NCBI RefSeq assembly: GCF_008831285.2
Contig: NC_045138.2
Coordinates: 18,323,934-18,387,933 of the forward strand
Origin: Nymphaea colorata
Taxonomy: Eukaryota > Streptophyta > Magnoliopsida > Nymphaeales > Nymphaeaceae
Direction of reading: 5' to 3'
DNA length: 64,000 bases
In this document: one piece after another, positions 24,738 to 37,350 of the stretch
Numbering within the stretch: the stretch's first letter is position 1
Layout: the number at the start of each line of letters is the position of its first letter
Notes under the pieces: generated by a model
Database searches by the model: none
What the model saw: only the letters and a program-made list of their open reading frames with translations
Told to the model about the DNA's origin: nothing
Program-made: the position numbers and the translations under genes

Positions 24738-25207
24738 GATAGGATATCTGATCAGAACTGTTTGAAAAAATTAGATATGAAGGAAAATTTTATGTATGGC
24801 TAAGAACAAAATCGGATTTGAATTTAAGAAATGACATCAGAGATAGTAGGTTTTAGGTTCATATTCAGTTTCAAATCATTAGAATGTTCTACATCTAATA
24901 TTCATATATTTTGAAAGTAAGTTATTAGGATAATAAGAGGGTTTAGATTTGGTCATGTATTTAAAACTCAAATTTGGATTAGATGTTAAAAATAAAATTA
25001 TGATTCTGATGGGATTTAGATAGTAAACTTAAGCATCGCATTCGGGCTTCAACATGTATGCGGTTCCCCGTCCTTGTTTTCGCGACTAAGAAATACTCAT
25101 GTTTGTGTTAGAAAATTCAGATTGTTTGGAAATTCAGTTTTGCAGGACCGATATACGCCGTTTCCAACCTCTGTTTCAAAATTACGGGTTTACAAGGTGC
25201 AGACTTC

Positions 25208-25256
25208 CATATATATATATATATATATATCTTTGTTAGACTTTTCATTTCTCTCT

Positions 25257-25300
<44 letters not shown>
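25208..25300. repeat. Two (TA)n tracts split by a CT-rich spacer
   Basis: TA runs at about 25208-25231 and 25259-25300 with tttgttagacttttcatttctctctctt between them. The matching place in the duplicate (about 52103-52173) has one unbroken TA run. Confidence 0.95.
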
Positions 25301-25302
<2 letters not shown>

Positions 25303-25508
25303 AGTACGAAGACATTAACCGAAGACAGAAACAAAAGACAATAAACGAGGAGAACAAGAAAAGGAGTGAAATGCTAGTATGAGAAGTGCCAAATGATGTA
25401 GTTGTATCTCTAAACCCCCTACTGTGGTACTCCTCCCAAATCTGCCAGTAACTGCTATGTATACCACTAAAGCTGAAATTTAGAGTGCAAGGGATAAAAA
25501 AAAAGGCA

Positions 25509-25712
25509 GACGAGCGAAGGAAGGGTCAGGAAGGAGATTAGGCAACAAAGGCCAAGAAGTTAAAAGGATATGGCGGACCAGCGAAGGAAGGGTCAGGAAG
25601 GAGATCAGGCAACAAAGGCTAAGAAGTTAAAAGGATATGGCGGACGAGCGAAGGAAGGGTTAGGAAGGAGATTAGGCAACAAAGGCCAAGAAGTTAAAAG
25701 GATAGGGCGGAA
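25509..25712. repeat. 67-bp tandem repeat, three units
   Basis: Units begin gacgagcgaaggaagggtca or gaccagcgaagg at 25509, 25576 and 25643, with strict 67-bp spacing and only a few substitutions. The duplicated segment at about 52470-52560 has a single degenerate unit. Confidence 0.95.
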
Positions 25713-26136
25713 AAAAAGGCAAGAATAGAAAAGGACACATTAATTAGTTCGACTAAAGCCAATGAGCTAGAGGTAGTCAAAGATCTTGATGTAACTTGCA
25801 AGAATAAATCGAAAATCAATAGTACAAGGAGAGACTTGCAAACTAGAGAGCTCAACAAAAAAACCAAGGCAACAGAATGACCAAGTGAGGCGAAGTAATG
25901 AGAGGTGGTGATGAAGGAGTTAGAGGAGTGAAGGCCACTACGGGGTACTTAAAGGCAGAAGGTAGGCAAAGTAAAGAAAGAAAGACATGAAATCAGTAAT
26001 ACAAAGTCCAAAGATAAAAAGGCGATGAGTGAGAAGGTAGGTCAGGCCAGACAGAGTGGGTGGTAATGTCATATTTAGAGTGTATAAAGACAAGAAAAGA
26101 AGAATCTAAAGTAGCCAAACACCACAACAAAGAGGA

Positions 26137-26460
26137 CTACAAAGTCAGATTGCTATAACTAAGGTCGAAAACCACAACACCTCGAGGAGTAACCATGTCC
26201 CAACAAACGGGACAATTAGATGGATTGTATCTGTCCCAAAAAAACCAACAAAGAATGCGGTTAAACTTACAAAAAACTGGAGCAAGAGGCTTGTAGAGAA
26301 TGCATGGAAATAAATGCACATAGTGGTTAGCCAAAGTGATTTTTACTGGAATGTGAAGTAGTTTACAAGACGTGTCAGCAAAGAGATGGCGGTGGTGGAA
26401 AGAGGGAGATGAGAAGACTAAAATAGTTAGAAAGAATACTAGAAGACTGGAACAAGCCAA
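26137..26460 (-). mobile_element. LINE-like reverse transcriptase C-terminal remnant
   Basis: Minus-strand translation contains FCKFNRILCWFFWDR and NCPVCWDMVTPRG, followed by VVVFDL. This resembles the end of plant L1-type LINE reverse transcriptase (family pattern FCKKLDRILRRFLWD ... VSWDKVTRPKSQGGLGVRDL). Only this short end is recognised; the upstream RT core and the endonuclease are not seen. The same piece, split by a later insertion, lies at 53040-53975 in the duplicate. Confidence 0.5.
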
Positions 26461-28135
26461 AGCAAAAAGACCAATGTCTGGATCAACATGAAGATCAAAA
26501 AGCTAACACTTGGCAAGGAAGGTGGACAGAGTGGTCCATTGGTATGCCTTATGCGAATATTTTGTTTCTTTTTTACAAATATTATCGAAGCTAATTCACA
26601 TTAATGGATACCCATTTGTTTTTTCTTAACAACTAAGAATTTGCTACCTTTTTAAGAGTGCACAACTAAAAAACACAAAACGACTTGAACTTATGTGATA
26701 TTTAGAGTTAGATATAGAGAAGATGAAGCAAGATCCTTCTTCATAACCAATTTAAATAGAAGCACCTTAATTCGCAGAACCAATTTAATTATACATATTT
26801 GAAGCGAGAACAGCCCTTAAGAATCTTTTTTGGTTGAACCTACAAAATATTGATTTGACACTGAATCCCTTGAAAATCAATTTCTCGAAGCAGTTGAGAG
26901 AGGACCTTAAAAACAGGCCAATGTTTATGTATATTGCTCCTTTAGATCTAACCTAACTCAAAACTATAAATGGATCAAATTGGAGGAATCAAGACGAAAT
27001 GAAATCCATGTCATTTAAAATATGTTCAATGATTGATGGCTTCATTCACACCAACTGAATAGTGTGCCAAAATGGAAAAACTATTAAGAGTAAGTAACAG
27101 AGATATAATAATATTGGTAATGATAATGACAACAATAATAGGTTTGATGAGTGTTTTTCATGTAGTTCCACCTTATTTGGCAATTTGGTGATGTTCCCGT
27201 TTTTCAAATTGATCAAGTTCATTATAGGCCACAGTTGGTGAACTCGTGACTCGGATGAGCATATGATGTGGTCATTGGTTCAGCAAGTTGACTCGTCGAC
27301 TTAGTCGAGTTCTGAAATAACCTGAATCGATGAGTCAAGACGAGTAAAGCCGGGCTGAGTCAAAGGGTGAGTGGGGTTATATGTATCAAAGTTAGCATCT
27401 CTATACACTTACTATTTTACATTATTAAACGATTTGTAACGCATGAATTGATTAGAGGTTAGAATGAAATGCCCCTAAGCAGTGCTGGGTTTTTAAATGC
27501 CCTGCTCCACCAATTATTGGAGATTCCATTGAGTTGAAAGAAACTGGTGAGATTGGCCAGCAACTCCTTCCTCCTGATTGTCCGCTACAACATTTATTTA
27601 GCCATTTTAGTTGACAGCCAATGCCAACCTCAATGCCTCCTTCTTCTCACACCAGCCGCTAGTGGTCGACGGCGTAGACTTTCGTGACAGTGGAGACATC
27701 TCTCATAATAATATGGAGACATGAAACTTGGCACACATCTAAAGAATACTTGCCGTGCTAACTTCAATTAGAAGTTCTTGACTCTTGATTTCCAAGACCT
27801 TGTCCTTTGGTGGTTGTTAGCTTTAATAGATTGGTAGGTAATATGTGTGTTTACAATCTTTTGATTATTTTACACTAAAGGTGATTTTCATTAGGTAAAC
27901 ATTGAAGAGGAAGTGCCAGACCAAGAGTAAATAGTTAAGGAAATGATATCAAAATACATTTATATGCACCCCCAAAAAATGGGTTCCTTCCCTCATCAAA
28001 TGTATGAAAGGAAATATTTACTATGAACAAGAAAACTGGAAAAAGATAAAAATATATCAAAAAATTCCAATGAGGGGAAGGAGGGATTCCGGTATACACA
28101 TGGATTACAGATTTACAAGGAGAGGGTGAGTCGAG
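26461..28135. other. Gene-free part of block A
   Basis: No exon recognised. It includes a stretch at about 27210-27380 with many gactcg/gagtc words (gttggtgaactcgtgactcgg, agttgactcgtcgacttagt), typical of a degraded non-autonomous element, and the 3' flank of the kinase gene. The whole interval recurs at 54000-55725. Confidence 0.5.
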
Positions 28136-30829
28136 TCACCTGGGTCCGGAAACTTCCGAGCCGCATCGCGTACAGAACGAGACGGGTTCGGACCCGTCCT
28201 CCACCGAACACGCGACCTGGTCGTACCCATAGGCTTCCAGGAACCGCGGCGCCCTCTCAGACTCCACCAGCCACAGCGGCGGCGCCTCGACTTCCGCCTC
28301 CCCCTCCAGCATCTTCACCACCGTCACCATACACGGCCTTCTGTTCGGCTGCTCCTGGATGCACCAGAATGCTACTTTGGTCATCCGCTCTGCCTCCTCC
28401 ATCTCCGTTTCCGTCAACTTCAGCCTCGCGTCCACCACCTCGTTGAACTGCCCCTCCATCGCCTTCAGCATTGCCCACGCCGGGAAATAGCAGTGCCGTG
28501 GGTCCTCGGCTTCCGGCACAAAGTTCCGGCGGCCGGACACCAGTTCCAGCAACACCATCCCGTAGCTGTACACGTCGCACTTCTTCGTCGCCACCGAGTA
28601 GCGGATCCATTCCGGCGCGAGGTATCCTGGCGTGCCGCGAACCGCCGTCACGACCTGCGTCGTCTCGCCTTCCCCGAGCAGCCGGGACATGCCGAAATCG
28701 GAAAGTTTGGCGACGAATCGATCGTCTAGGAGGATGTTCTGAGGCTTGATATCGAGATGCATGATCGGCTCGCGGCAACCCTCGTGGAGGTAAGCCAAGC
28801 CACGAGCCGTGCCGACGGCGACGAAGTGTCTCTGTCTCCAATTTAGCAAACCGGTGCTCGGCTGGTCTTGTGCTTTAGTGGCGGAGGTCGACGGCCTGGG
28901 CTCGAAGAGCCATCTGTCGAGCGAGCCGTTGGGTAGGAGTTCGTAGACGAGGAGCCGGTGCCTGCTGTCGGCGCAGAAGCCGCGGAGGCGGACCAGGTTT
29001 ACGTGGGAGATGCTCCCGATCGTGGCGACCTCCGCCCGGAACTGGCGGCTTCCTTGCCGGAGGGTTTCGAGCTTCTTCACGGCCACCCGCGTGCCGTCGG
29101 GCAACGTGCCGCGGAAGACGGTGCCGAAACCGCCGGTGCCGAGCTTCTGGCTGAATCCATTTGTGGCGTCGCGAAGCGCCGCAAAGGTGAACCTCGGCGG
29201 CAGTCCCGGCAGCGTCTTCAGGAATTCCTCCTCTTCCAGTTCGTCCTTGTCCTCCTCGGAGTCCTCTTCGTCTTTGATGTCAGCGATCGAACTTGCTGCT
29301 CTAGGCCGCCAGACACACCGGAAGACTGCGAACACGAGGGCCAAGCAGCCGATGGTAATGCCGATTATTGAGAAAACGCTGAGATGGCTACGTGATCGAG
29401 CCTGTGTAGCTACTAGAGTGGTGGCATTCTGGACCTTGATTCCAGCATGATATGAATCATTGGCTGCATATTTGAGGGTATAGATGTTGCCTGAAACCAG
29501 AAAGCATTCGCCGGAGAAGTTTCGGTAGAAGTACGCGCGGCAAGCGCAGGAAGCAGAGCAGAGCGACTCACAGGCAGTCACATTTGAAGTGTAATTTTCT
29601 GGTGGCTTCAAGTCATTGAGAAAGTAGTCGTAGGCCGGAATACGAATGAAATGGATGGCTGTCTGGCTACCGGAAGTGCAGTTAATTGCGTTCCTGGGCT
29701 TGCAGCCGGCGGTGACGTCGCTGGGGCTAATCTGGTCAAAATGATCGGCGGAATCAACCCCAGGACAGCTGCATTGCTGGCTCCGGCAGAGCCCATAGGA
29801 GCCGCAGAAGGACGGCAAATCACAACTCTGTTGGGGAGACACCAGCTCTCGTTCGGGCCGCCAGTCAAGCGAAAAATTCGAATTCCATGGCTGCGGCGGC
29901 ATCAGCGCGTAGGTCCGGAGGTTTCCATCGGCGTCGAGGCGCAAGATCCCCGTGGTCGAGTCGTTGCGGTCGCCGGAATCGAGGTACGTGGAAGAATTGA
30001 GAAAAGAACAGGAAGCGGATGAATTTGATGCCCGGCCTGAGTAGTACAACTCCAACGAGAACCCCGTATATTCTGCGAAGGACTGACCAGCAGCGGAGAG
30101 ATTTGAAGGGGAGAAGCACGGCTGGACAGCGCCGGCGACGCTGAAATTGGACGTCATTGGAAGAGTCTTATACGGCTGGCCAGAATAGTATAGGACGGCA
30201 CCACCGGCGTGCATTGTGAGGTTGTAAAGGCCGGAAGTGCTATCGGAGAGGGCGGCGCCCTGACGGAGCGCCTGCTCAGGAAGGAGGACGTCCGACGGGT
30301 AGTCCCAGCTCTGCCAGATGACGCGACGGGCTACTGCAAGCAACCTGGTGGACGTATTATACACTTGGAGATTGCCATTTTCTAGCATGCCGAGCATCTT
30401 GGCGCCGGAGCCGCCTAGCGTGCCGACAACGGACCCGTTGGCGTCCTTGAGAACGATGGTTCTGTTGCCGAAGAGGCTGAGGGAGCAATTTCCGGGGATG
30501 GGCCGGGAAGGGTTGAGGGACCAAACGGTAGTAGCGCGGGCGGAAGAGGGGTTGATAACAATGGAGAGAATGAAGTTGGAGTTGTTGGGTTTGAGGAAGC
30601 CGAGGATGAAGGCAGACCCATTGCTCGCGATGGGGCTTCCGGTGGAGTTGGTTGCCGGGAAAAAGGTACCTCGGTCGGTGTTGATGGTGAGGTTTCCGGC
30701 TGACCCCGGCGACGTCGTCCAGTTCGTGGGCAATACAAAGAGTTCACCGGAGGCACAGTCCACCACGTAGAAGAGGAGGAGGAGGAGGGAGAGGAGACTG
30801 ATGGTGGTGGCGGTGGTGGTGCCGCTCAT
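28136..30829 (-). CDS. G-type lectin S-receptor-like serine/threonine kinase, intact and intronless
   Basis: An unbroken 897-residue ORF. A signal peptide (1-27) leads into a Ser/Asn-rich bulb-lectin-type ectodomain with many N-glycosylation sites (about 30-200, ending IWQSWDYPSD). An EGF-like cysteine cluster (336-356, CDLPSFCGSYGLC) and a PAN-like region (about 420-460, CESLCSASCACRAYFY) follow. The transmembrane segment is about 483-504. An acidic juxtamembrane run (517-536) precedes PGLPPRFTF and the kinase domain: glycine loop GTGGFG (564-569), VAVKK (582-586), HLDIKPQN (691-698), DFG (711-713), APE (738-740). The residue before the catalytic Asp is Leu, so this is a non-RD kinase, a class often tied to immune signalling. 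It acts at the plasma membrane; the ligand is unknown. The overall form is closest to the At5g35370/SD2-5 type. A truncated duplicate lies at 55726-57090. Confidence 0.93.
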   Translation of the reverse strand: MSGTTTATTISLLSLLLLLFYVVDCASGELFVLPTNWTTSPGSAGNLTINTDRGTFFPATNSTGSPIASNGSAFILGFLKPNNSNFILSIVINPSSARATTVWSLNPSRPIPGNCSLSLFGNRTIVLKDANGSVVGTLGGSGAKMLGMLENGNLQVYNTSTRLLAVARRVIWQSWDYPSDVLLPEQALRQGAALSDSTSGLYNLTMHAGGAVLYYSGQPYKTLPMTSNFSVAGAVQPCFSPSNLSAAGQSFAEYTGFSLELYYSGRASNSSASCSFLNSSTYLDSGDRNDSTTGILRLDADGNLRTYALMPPQPWNSNFSLDWRPERELVSPQQSCDLPSFCGSYGLCRSQQCSCPGVDSADHFDQISPSDVTAGCKPRNAINCTSGSQTAIHFIRIPAYDYFLNDLKPPENYTSNVTACESLCSASCACRAYFYRNFSGECFLVSGNIYTLKYAANDSYHAGIKVQNATTLVATQARSRSHLSVFSIIGITIGCLALVFAVFRCVWRPRAASSIADIKDEEDSEEDKDELEEEEFLKTLPGLPPRFTFAALRDATNGFSQKLGTGGFGTVFRGTLPDGTRVAVKKLETLRQGSRQFRAEVATIGSISHVNLVRLRGFCADSRHRLLVYELLPNGSLDRWLFEPRPSTSATKAQDQPSTGLLNWRQRHFVAVGTARGLAYLHEGCREPIMHLDIKPQNILLDDRFVAKLSDFGMSRLLGEGETTQVVTAVRGTPGYLAPEWIRYSVATKKCDVYSYGMVLLELVSGRRNFVPEAEDPRHCYFPAWAMLKAMEGQFNEVVDARLKLTETEMEEAERMTKVAFWCIQEQPNRRPCMVTVVKMLEGEAEVEAPPLWLVESERAPRFLEAYGYDQVACSVEDGSEPVSFCTRCGSEVSGPR

Positions 30830-30849
30830 CCTGATGGTGGCGGCGAATA

Positions 30850-30883
30850 GCTCTCTCTCTCTCTCCCTCCCTCTCTCCTTATA
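30850..30883 (-). promoter_or_regulatory. Candidate TATA box and (GA)n leader of the lectin kinase
   Basis: On the minus strand TATAAGG (30883-30877) lies 48 bases before the ATG and is followed by a GA-rich run (about 30876-30850). A TATA element ahead of a short GA-rich leader is common in plants. The assignment rests on position and motif only. Confidence 0.45.
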
Positions 30884-30899
30884 GATTATGAATGTTTAC

Positions 30900-33800
30900 G
30901 ATAAAGTTTGAAGATCGAACTCTTAGAAATCTGAGCATATGAAATACAAATGAGGGGCCGAACAAAGAGAAATCTGTTGCTCTCTCTTTCCCTCTGTGCG
31001 GGCCGATCTAATGTTGTCTTATGCGAGAGAAATTCAAAGATCCGCGTTTCCGAAAAAGTAGATACTTAGTTGCGTTTACAAACTCTCTAATTTTCTACTA
31101 TTTCTCGTTTACTTCTCGTGCCTTGTTCACATCTTCGACTCCTCACCGAAAGAGAGGATGGGCAGATGAATCTAATGACCTCTGATTTCGAGGGATCTCA
31201 TCCAACTTACAGTCAACAAGTACACTAACTCCGTGTTTGCCGGGCTGGTGGCCCACGCAAAGGACTTGCAACATCGAAACAATTGAAGGAATTTTTTTGC
31301 GTAATTTCGAGTTCGTCGCCTCATTAGTATTATTCATCATATCATATTTGTATTCATTACACCAAAACTGTAGCATATATGGATCTGGATTCAGACCTCA
31401 TACCAATATCACTTATCCAGATATGAATTCCGGGTCACTTACAGCTCAATGATAGACGAGCTTCTAGGCGCCCACAATTTGAGATTTCATTTTCCCAGAA
31501 GCAAAAACTTGGTTTGGTCCCACATCACTTCATTTGGTGGTCAGATGTCACAACTCGTGTTTGTTTAGAACTCAAAACGGATGTGGTAGGTGCGACATAC
31601 GTGTTCCGGATCCGAGTCAAAAGGGAGTTCAGAGACGAGCAAACTGAGGGGATCGATCACCTACCACTTGGAAACTCCTTTGTCAATGTTTTGAAAATGG
31701 AGCTTTCAATTCATGTGAAAAGAACCGGAAATTGCTTGCATCTTTCCTTTCCAACTAAAGTCAAATTCATAATACATTTATCGTCATTACTTCAGCGTTA
31801 CCTACTTCCGACGTTGGTCTTCCTTTCTTCTTTCTTCTTCTTTATGTTGCAGATAACCAACCCCAAAATATAATATTTTAGTTTCAGAATGATATCAAAT
31901 CTCTTGCACCCTTGCTTCTTTCTTGCCTTGATTTCTTCTACTTCATTGCTGTTTGATTTCTTGATGTATATGCGGGAGTTTGTGAGGCAGCTAAATCCCG
32001 ATATCCCACCCTTGTAGGGAAAACCCAGACTAGGGGTGTTAGCGATTCGAGTCGAGCCCGAGTTCGGTCCTGTTGTGAGTGGTCAGCGGCCGAGCCACAT
32101 GGCGGCAGACTTCACAAAGTTTGTTTAATTTTATATTAATGCTTTGATATATTTGATTGCTTATATATAAAAGCTCTTAAAAATATAAAATTAGTGCCGC
32201 TCCAGCCAAAATTTCTGACTCTGCTAGTGAAACCGATTGATGCTTCTTCGCCCGACCGTGCTTCTTGCATGCCTTTAAATATTAGAGCAAATAACCAGTT
32301 TGAGCTCCAATTTATTATGCTTTATACTGGTAGTTTTGCCTTGATCAATGAAAAGTCGAAAGTATTAAATATATGGTTTCAATTTTATGGGCTATGGTTG
32401 GTGCTAAGTGGGGGAAAAGAAACAGCTCCTTTTTAAAACATGTAATCAAGTCACGTTTATTTCCTTGTAAATGAAACCAATCGTCTAATTTCCTTGTATA
32501 TAAAACCATGACCCTCTTGGTGCGAAGCTGCCCGTGAAAGAGCTGCATGTTCCAATTTGGCTCCTCTTAAGCTTGAGCTTAGCACGTTAAACAATAAATC
32601 ACCACAGAACAAGCGTTTTTAGTTATATATATATACGAGTAGTAACGCATACATGGATTACTAAAACTAGAATATGAAGCGAATGTGTATTGTATATTAT
32701 ATTATATATCAAGTTGTGAAAAAAATTGCATTAATTGAAATGAAAGGAAAGAGGATGAATATTGTTTGTTACTCATTTAGACATTGGGTTCATTTTCTAG
32801 GTTTCCCATCAGAGTTTTACAACTTTTTATGTTGTAAAAAAGGGGCCGTCAATGTGCAAGTTGAAACACGGTGGAGGTAGCGTCTTGAAGCCTCAAAACA
32901 TACTATATACCTTGGGGATCAGGGGTAGGGTGGGAGGTTCTGCCTTTTACGAAGTAGGTCAAACCCCGCTCACCCGAAGAAGTTTCTAGAAAAATTTTGA
33001 GGACCCAAAATTCTCAGTAGCAATGAGTAGTAGCGTGATTGGTGGGATGATGCCCATTCTGAAAACAACTGGATGGCTAATCAGAAATGTCGGCGTGAAG
33101 AAAAGGGATTCACGTTCCTAAACATACGCGGCTGGAATTCTGATGGAGTTCACTCTTTTATCAAGTTCGACCGTTTATAGCAATCAAATTCGGCTAATGG
33201 AATTCTGACTTTATTTTTGCCGAAATGGATTCAGCCAGAAGCAAAATAAGATCCGATTCTTGGTACGTAACCGCGTCACGCCTCAGTTGCATATCGGATT
33301 TTGATTTGAATTTGGTTCTATTGTTGCATATTGAACGGAACTCGATTGTTAATCAGACGCGTTTTTCTTCCACCTGATTTAATACAGTTTAGGATTCTCA
33401 GTCCTAATCTTTGAAGTCAATCGCATGGAATAAAAAGGAAGGAAAGATTTGATGGAAAAAAAATGTTAATTTGTTAAAAAATAAGAAAAATACAAGCAGG
33501 AAGGCTAGTGGCCAACATAACAAGTTAAACCAAGAGAAGCAAAATTTTATCCAGGCTTCGTCCATTAGAAATGAAGTATAAGGGAACTATGACGGTTTAA
33601 ATTAAAAAAGCAATAGTAGATAGGCAAATCTGAATCCAGGTGCATGTATCTACATCTTGCTGCAAACATGAGTCCACAGATATTTATGACAACCCACTTT
33701 CACACTAGGACCGGATCTCTAATTTGATAGATTCCAACTTGCCTTCTAGCAGTTTCATTTTTAGTTTTTTAAAAAAAAAGAGATTGGAACAACCAATCAC

Positions 33801-36800
33801 TTAACAACCTCATTTATAAGTTCACTAGATTCCTCACAATATTATATGTATATAAGTAAACATTTGAGGTATTACAGTCTACATCCTTCTAAAGCATATG
33901 CATATTGAACTGGCTTTGATACTACTGACCCGACCTACTCCCACAGTGGATTCAAACCCCTGATCTAATGAATCCGAACCCAAATTCTAACATTTTCGGG
34001 TTTCAAAGATATGAATCAAAGCAATTACTTAACAACTCTCTTAATAAATGCCCCCAAGATTGCTTACAATCTTAGGTAGATTACGAAGCTTTTAAATGTT
34101 ACAATATTGACTTTTTTTTATGTCATTTTTTACATATTAAGACAATTTTGCAAAAGATAATAATGACTAATTTTTGCAACAAGAGACTGTTTTGGTCGAT
34201 TTGACAGATACAGTCGCCAAGTAAGTCTCCTTATTTTTATCATTCGGGGATTTTGGAGTGATACACCACGTATCAGCATATCTGGATCAGATCCGATGTG
34301 ATATTTTACAACGTTGCCTTAACCACCAGCACGTCGATATAAGATACTCAGGCACCAGTGGCGATATGTGCTGTATAAAACACCAAGCGAGCTCATTTCT
34401 ACCTTTTCAGGCTCCTTTTTTTTTTTCTATAAGGAACTCTCTTTGTGGAGGAGAAGGAAACCAGTTAATTTAATTGGTTGCTGTCAACCAAGATCCATGA
34501 AGCCCATTCACATCCTTACCTACCTGGATTTTACGGTTTGCAGTTCAAAAAGGCTTTTACACAATATGAAATGGGCAGTATCCTTCATTGTCAATGTTTA
34601 ACGCTTGCCTGTTTTACATTTAAAATCATCTTTGCGAAGCACAGAGCCTGTTTCTTATGGTATGAATGGGCCGGATTTGGGTTTGAAGTTTTTTTCTTTT
34701 GGTTGGGGATTTGCGTGCTAAAGGGTAGAGGAGAAGCAGCTTTTATATAATATTATCAACAAAAAAAAAAGAAAAAGAAAATTGCAACTTCTAGAATTTC
34801 AGAAGGGGCTAATTTGGATGTTAGAAGTTAAGCGGCTCGTATTCCGGTTGAATCCTGCCTTTCCAAATCCGACATAAGTGGTGATGGGCAGTCTGTTAAA
34901 TTTTTTCAGTGTATCAATGGAGATGGAGTATTTTGGATTGTCTGTTAACAGGTTAGGATCTTGAGCTATGTAGAAGAGTTCGAGCTTTTACTGTGTATCA
35001 GTTTAATTCTGTACATTCACCATGGATTAAAGCAACTGAATCCTGCTAGCTAGGTATATATTAGTAACGATGTCCTCCTTTGTGGAAGAGATGATATCTT
35101 CAGGATGAACAAAATGGACATCTATTCGATCAGGGTGGTGGGTTGGTAAGAGCTCCTACTTCATTTCATTTTCTTTTTATGGGCATCACTCCTTTAAGCT
35201 ACAAAACGGTCGCAACATGATGCTTTAGTTGACTGGTGTACCACATAAAAGTTTTGAAACAACCTTGAACTCCAGGAAAAGGGAGAGGGATGCAGCCTTC
35301 TTTGGGTGTTTTCCGCTCAACCAAAGTTCAATGAGACCATTTTCCTGAAGTCTGATCATGAGTAGACATTCAGGTGGCCTGTTCTTGTTGTTTGACTATG
35401 TTGTCAGTTTCTGATTTGTTGTTTTTTGGTAATGAAAAGGAAGGAAGCCTAATCTCCCAGCAGAGTTGCTTCTGAATTGGGTCTCATATAACCAGGTATA
35501 GAGCAGAAAAAATGAAAACCTGAACCTCATTTTTTAAAGCCGAAACTTCTGATCTGACTGATGTGCATAAGATCCTTCATTCAAGACCCAGTTTTCATTG
35601 TCACCAAACACCTTAAACGGTGTTTTAGAATCCAAAACACCGTTTTAGGTTGTCCTCCAAACACATCTAAAATGTACATGGAAATTGAAGTATGACTATC
35701 TGCCTACCAGCTATGACCTCCCTGTTATTCGCCTTACCAATTCAAAAACGATTTGGATTCTATTTAGCTTATTTTGAATTTAGTACCGGATCCGGTGATT
35801 CAGAAACCGACATTCTTGACTTTTCCCGTTTGTTTCTCCAAACATTCTTGATTTTTTTATTCTTTTTTCGTATTTCATTGTCTATTTATGTACTAGATGC
35901 AAGATCGCATATAGATCAGACTTTATCCATTATAATACCACAAGTATGAGTAACTGACCAGTAACATCGATACTCAAGTTAGATGAAGAGAAGCCCCTAC
36001 CCACTTAAACCAGGGGTTGGTTTGATACCCTCTAACTTGAGGAAGGTAAAGAAGTTCTACATTTGGGTTGGGTTTGTGCCCATTGTAGATGCTTTTTATA
36101 AGCCTTCTTCTATTTCTCTTTTTTTCTTTTTTTTTTCAATTCAAGAACAGATCGTGTGAATCTTCCTTTTTTTTTCCCATTTTGGATCCATCTTAAAACC
36201 ACACTTTCCTAAAGACAAGTTTTAGCATGTCTGAGAAGACCATTCATGAATGGACAGGTGATGTTGCGCCAATCACTGAATCAGAAGTCCTGTTCTTTTC
36301 AACTCTTGGATCGGCCGATGCCGGAAATCTTACCAACAGGATGTTCTGTGGAAAAGAATCTGCTTCTTCCCAGATTTTTTTTACTAGCGATCTGACAACT
36401 ATTCTTTTAACATCCTAACAAAACATTTTTAGATGTTTCCTTTTCCTTTCTTGTTTATTCCGAGTATTCAATTCCCGGCTTCTTTCAACTATAGAAACGA
36501 TTAAAACTGTGGCGGTAAACTGTGTCCAATTATATGAAAGAACACCAATTTTGTATGTGTTTGCACTCAAAGTGTCTGCTTCTGTTTACGTGCCCACGTG
36601 GAAAAAAAAAACAAAATAGAAATAGGAAACGTCATTTGGATCTTTATGAATGATTAAGCATATTTTGCTCCGGCAATTTAGTTTGATTTAACATCTCATT
36701 TGAAAGAGAGTGGCATTTGCATGTGCCCCAAAGAATTATAACAATAGTTGGTTGGCCTGAGTAGAATGCTATCAACGTGTTCTTCATTTCAGTTTTGTGA

Positions 36801-37350
36801 GTGTTATTTTTTTAAACTGCAAACAATGACATGTGCAACACTTGACCTGAATAATGTATCTATCCATTTGCTAAAACAGCCCTAAAGCATATCTATATGT
36901 GTGTGCACTTGGAGGGGTTTCGACCTCTCACTCGAGTGGTGAAAGTGACACTTGCAAGTGTTTGCATGTGTATATGTGTGTGCACAACTGAGGATGCGTT
37001 TCATTGCACCCAATGGAAGATCAGAGGTGATCTTGAGTATGTTCATCTAGTAGATGCACTCTTCTTCACCACCTCCAAAACCCACTTGGTAGAAACGGTG
37101 AAGTATCCAACAAGATTGTTTGCAAGGAAGAAAGACTTGGTCATGTTCTTACAAGTAACAAACAAGCTTGGAACACATAAAACACTACGAATTGAAAAGA
37201 CGGAATTCTGTTTGCGCAACAATGTGAGAAAAAAAAAACATAAAAAGCCATAAATCTGAAAACAAAGAAGAAACAGTTGCAGCTTAGGTAACATCATGAG
37301 ACAAAAGATTATACCTTCGGAGGGTAGATGTTATAATTTTGAAGGATTGG
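30900..37350. other. Gene-free region upstream of the kinase
   Basis: No gene recognised. At 32032 taggggtgttagcgattcga resembles the left tip of a hAT-type MITE without a visible right tip. A perfect small hairpin (aaacggtgttttagaatccaaaacaccgtttt) lies at about 35615-35646. The stretches 34480-34700 and 35860-36180 are diverged relatives of 38040-38240 and 38350-38600, so they belong to a dispersed family also found at 57200-57760. A plus-strand ORF at 36897-37253 has no motif. Most of this interval is missing from the second copy of the duplication. Confidence 0.55.

Larger units (their letters stand above)
24738..29528. repeat. Segmental duplication, block A, copy 1
   Basis: This aligns in the same orientation with 51633-57090. 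Shared landmarks are ggatatctgatc at the start, the aagttacgggtttacaaggt and (TA)n section, a LINE-like stretch, and the 3' two-thirds of the kinase gene, ending at gtttcggtag (29528). In the 108 bases starting at 28081 I count about six differences by eye. Copy 1 lacks the hAT element found at 53166 in copy 2 and has three rather than one of a 67-bp unit. Confidence 0.9.

Noticed and set aside
28126-30770. Many antisense and alternate-frame ORFs over the lectin kinase
   Set aside because: They are shadows of the GC-rich kinase coding sequence and lack motifs or splice signals.
36897-37253. 118-codon plus-strand ORF upstream of U1 copy 1
   Set aside because: No domain; its first part is a TG-rich low-complexity stretch.
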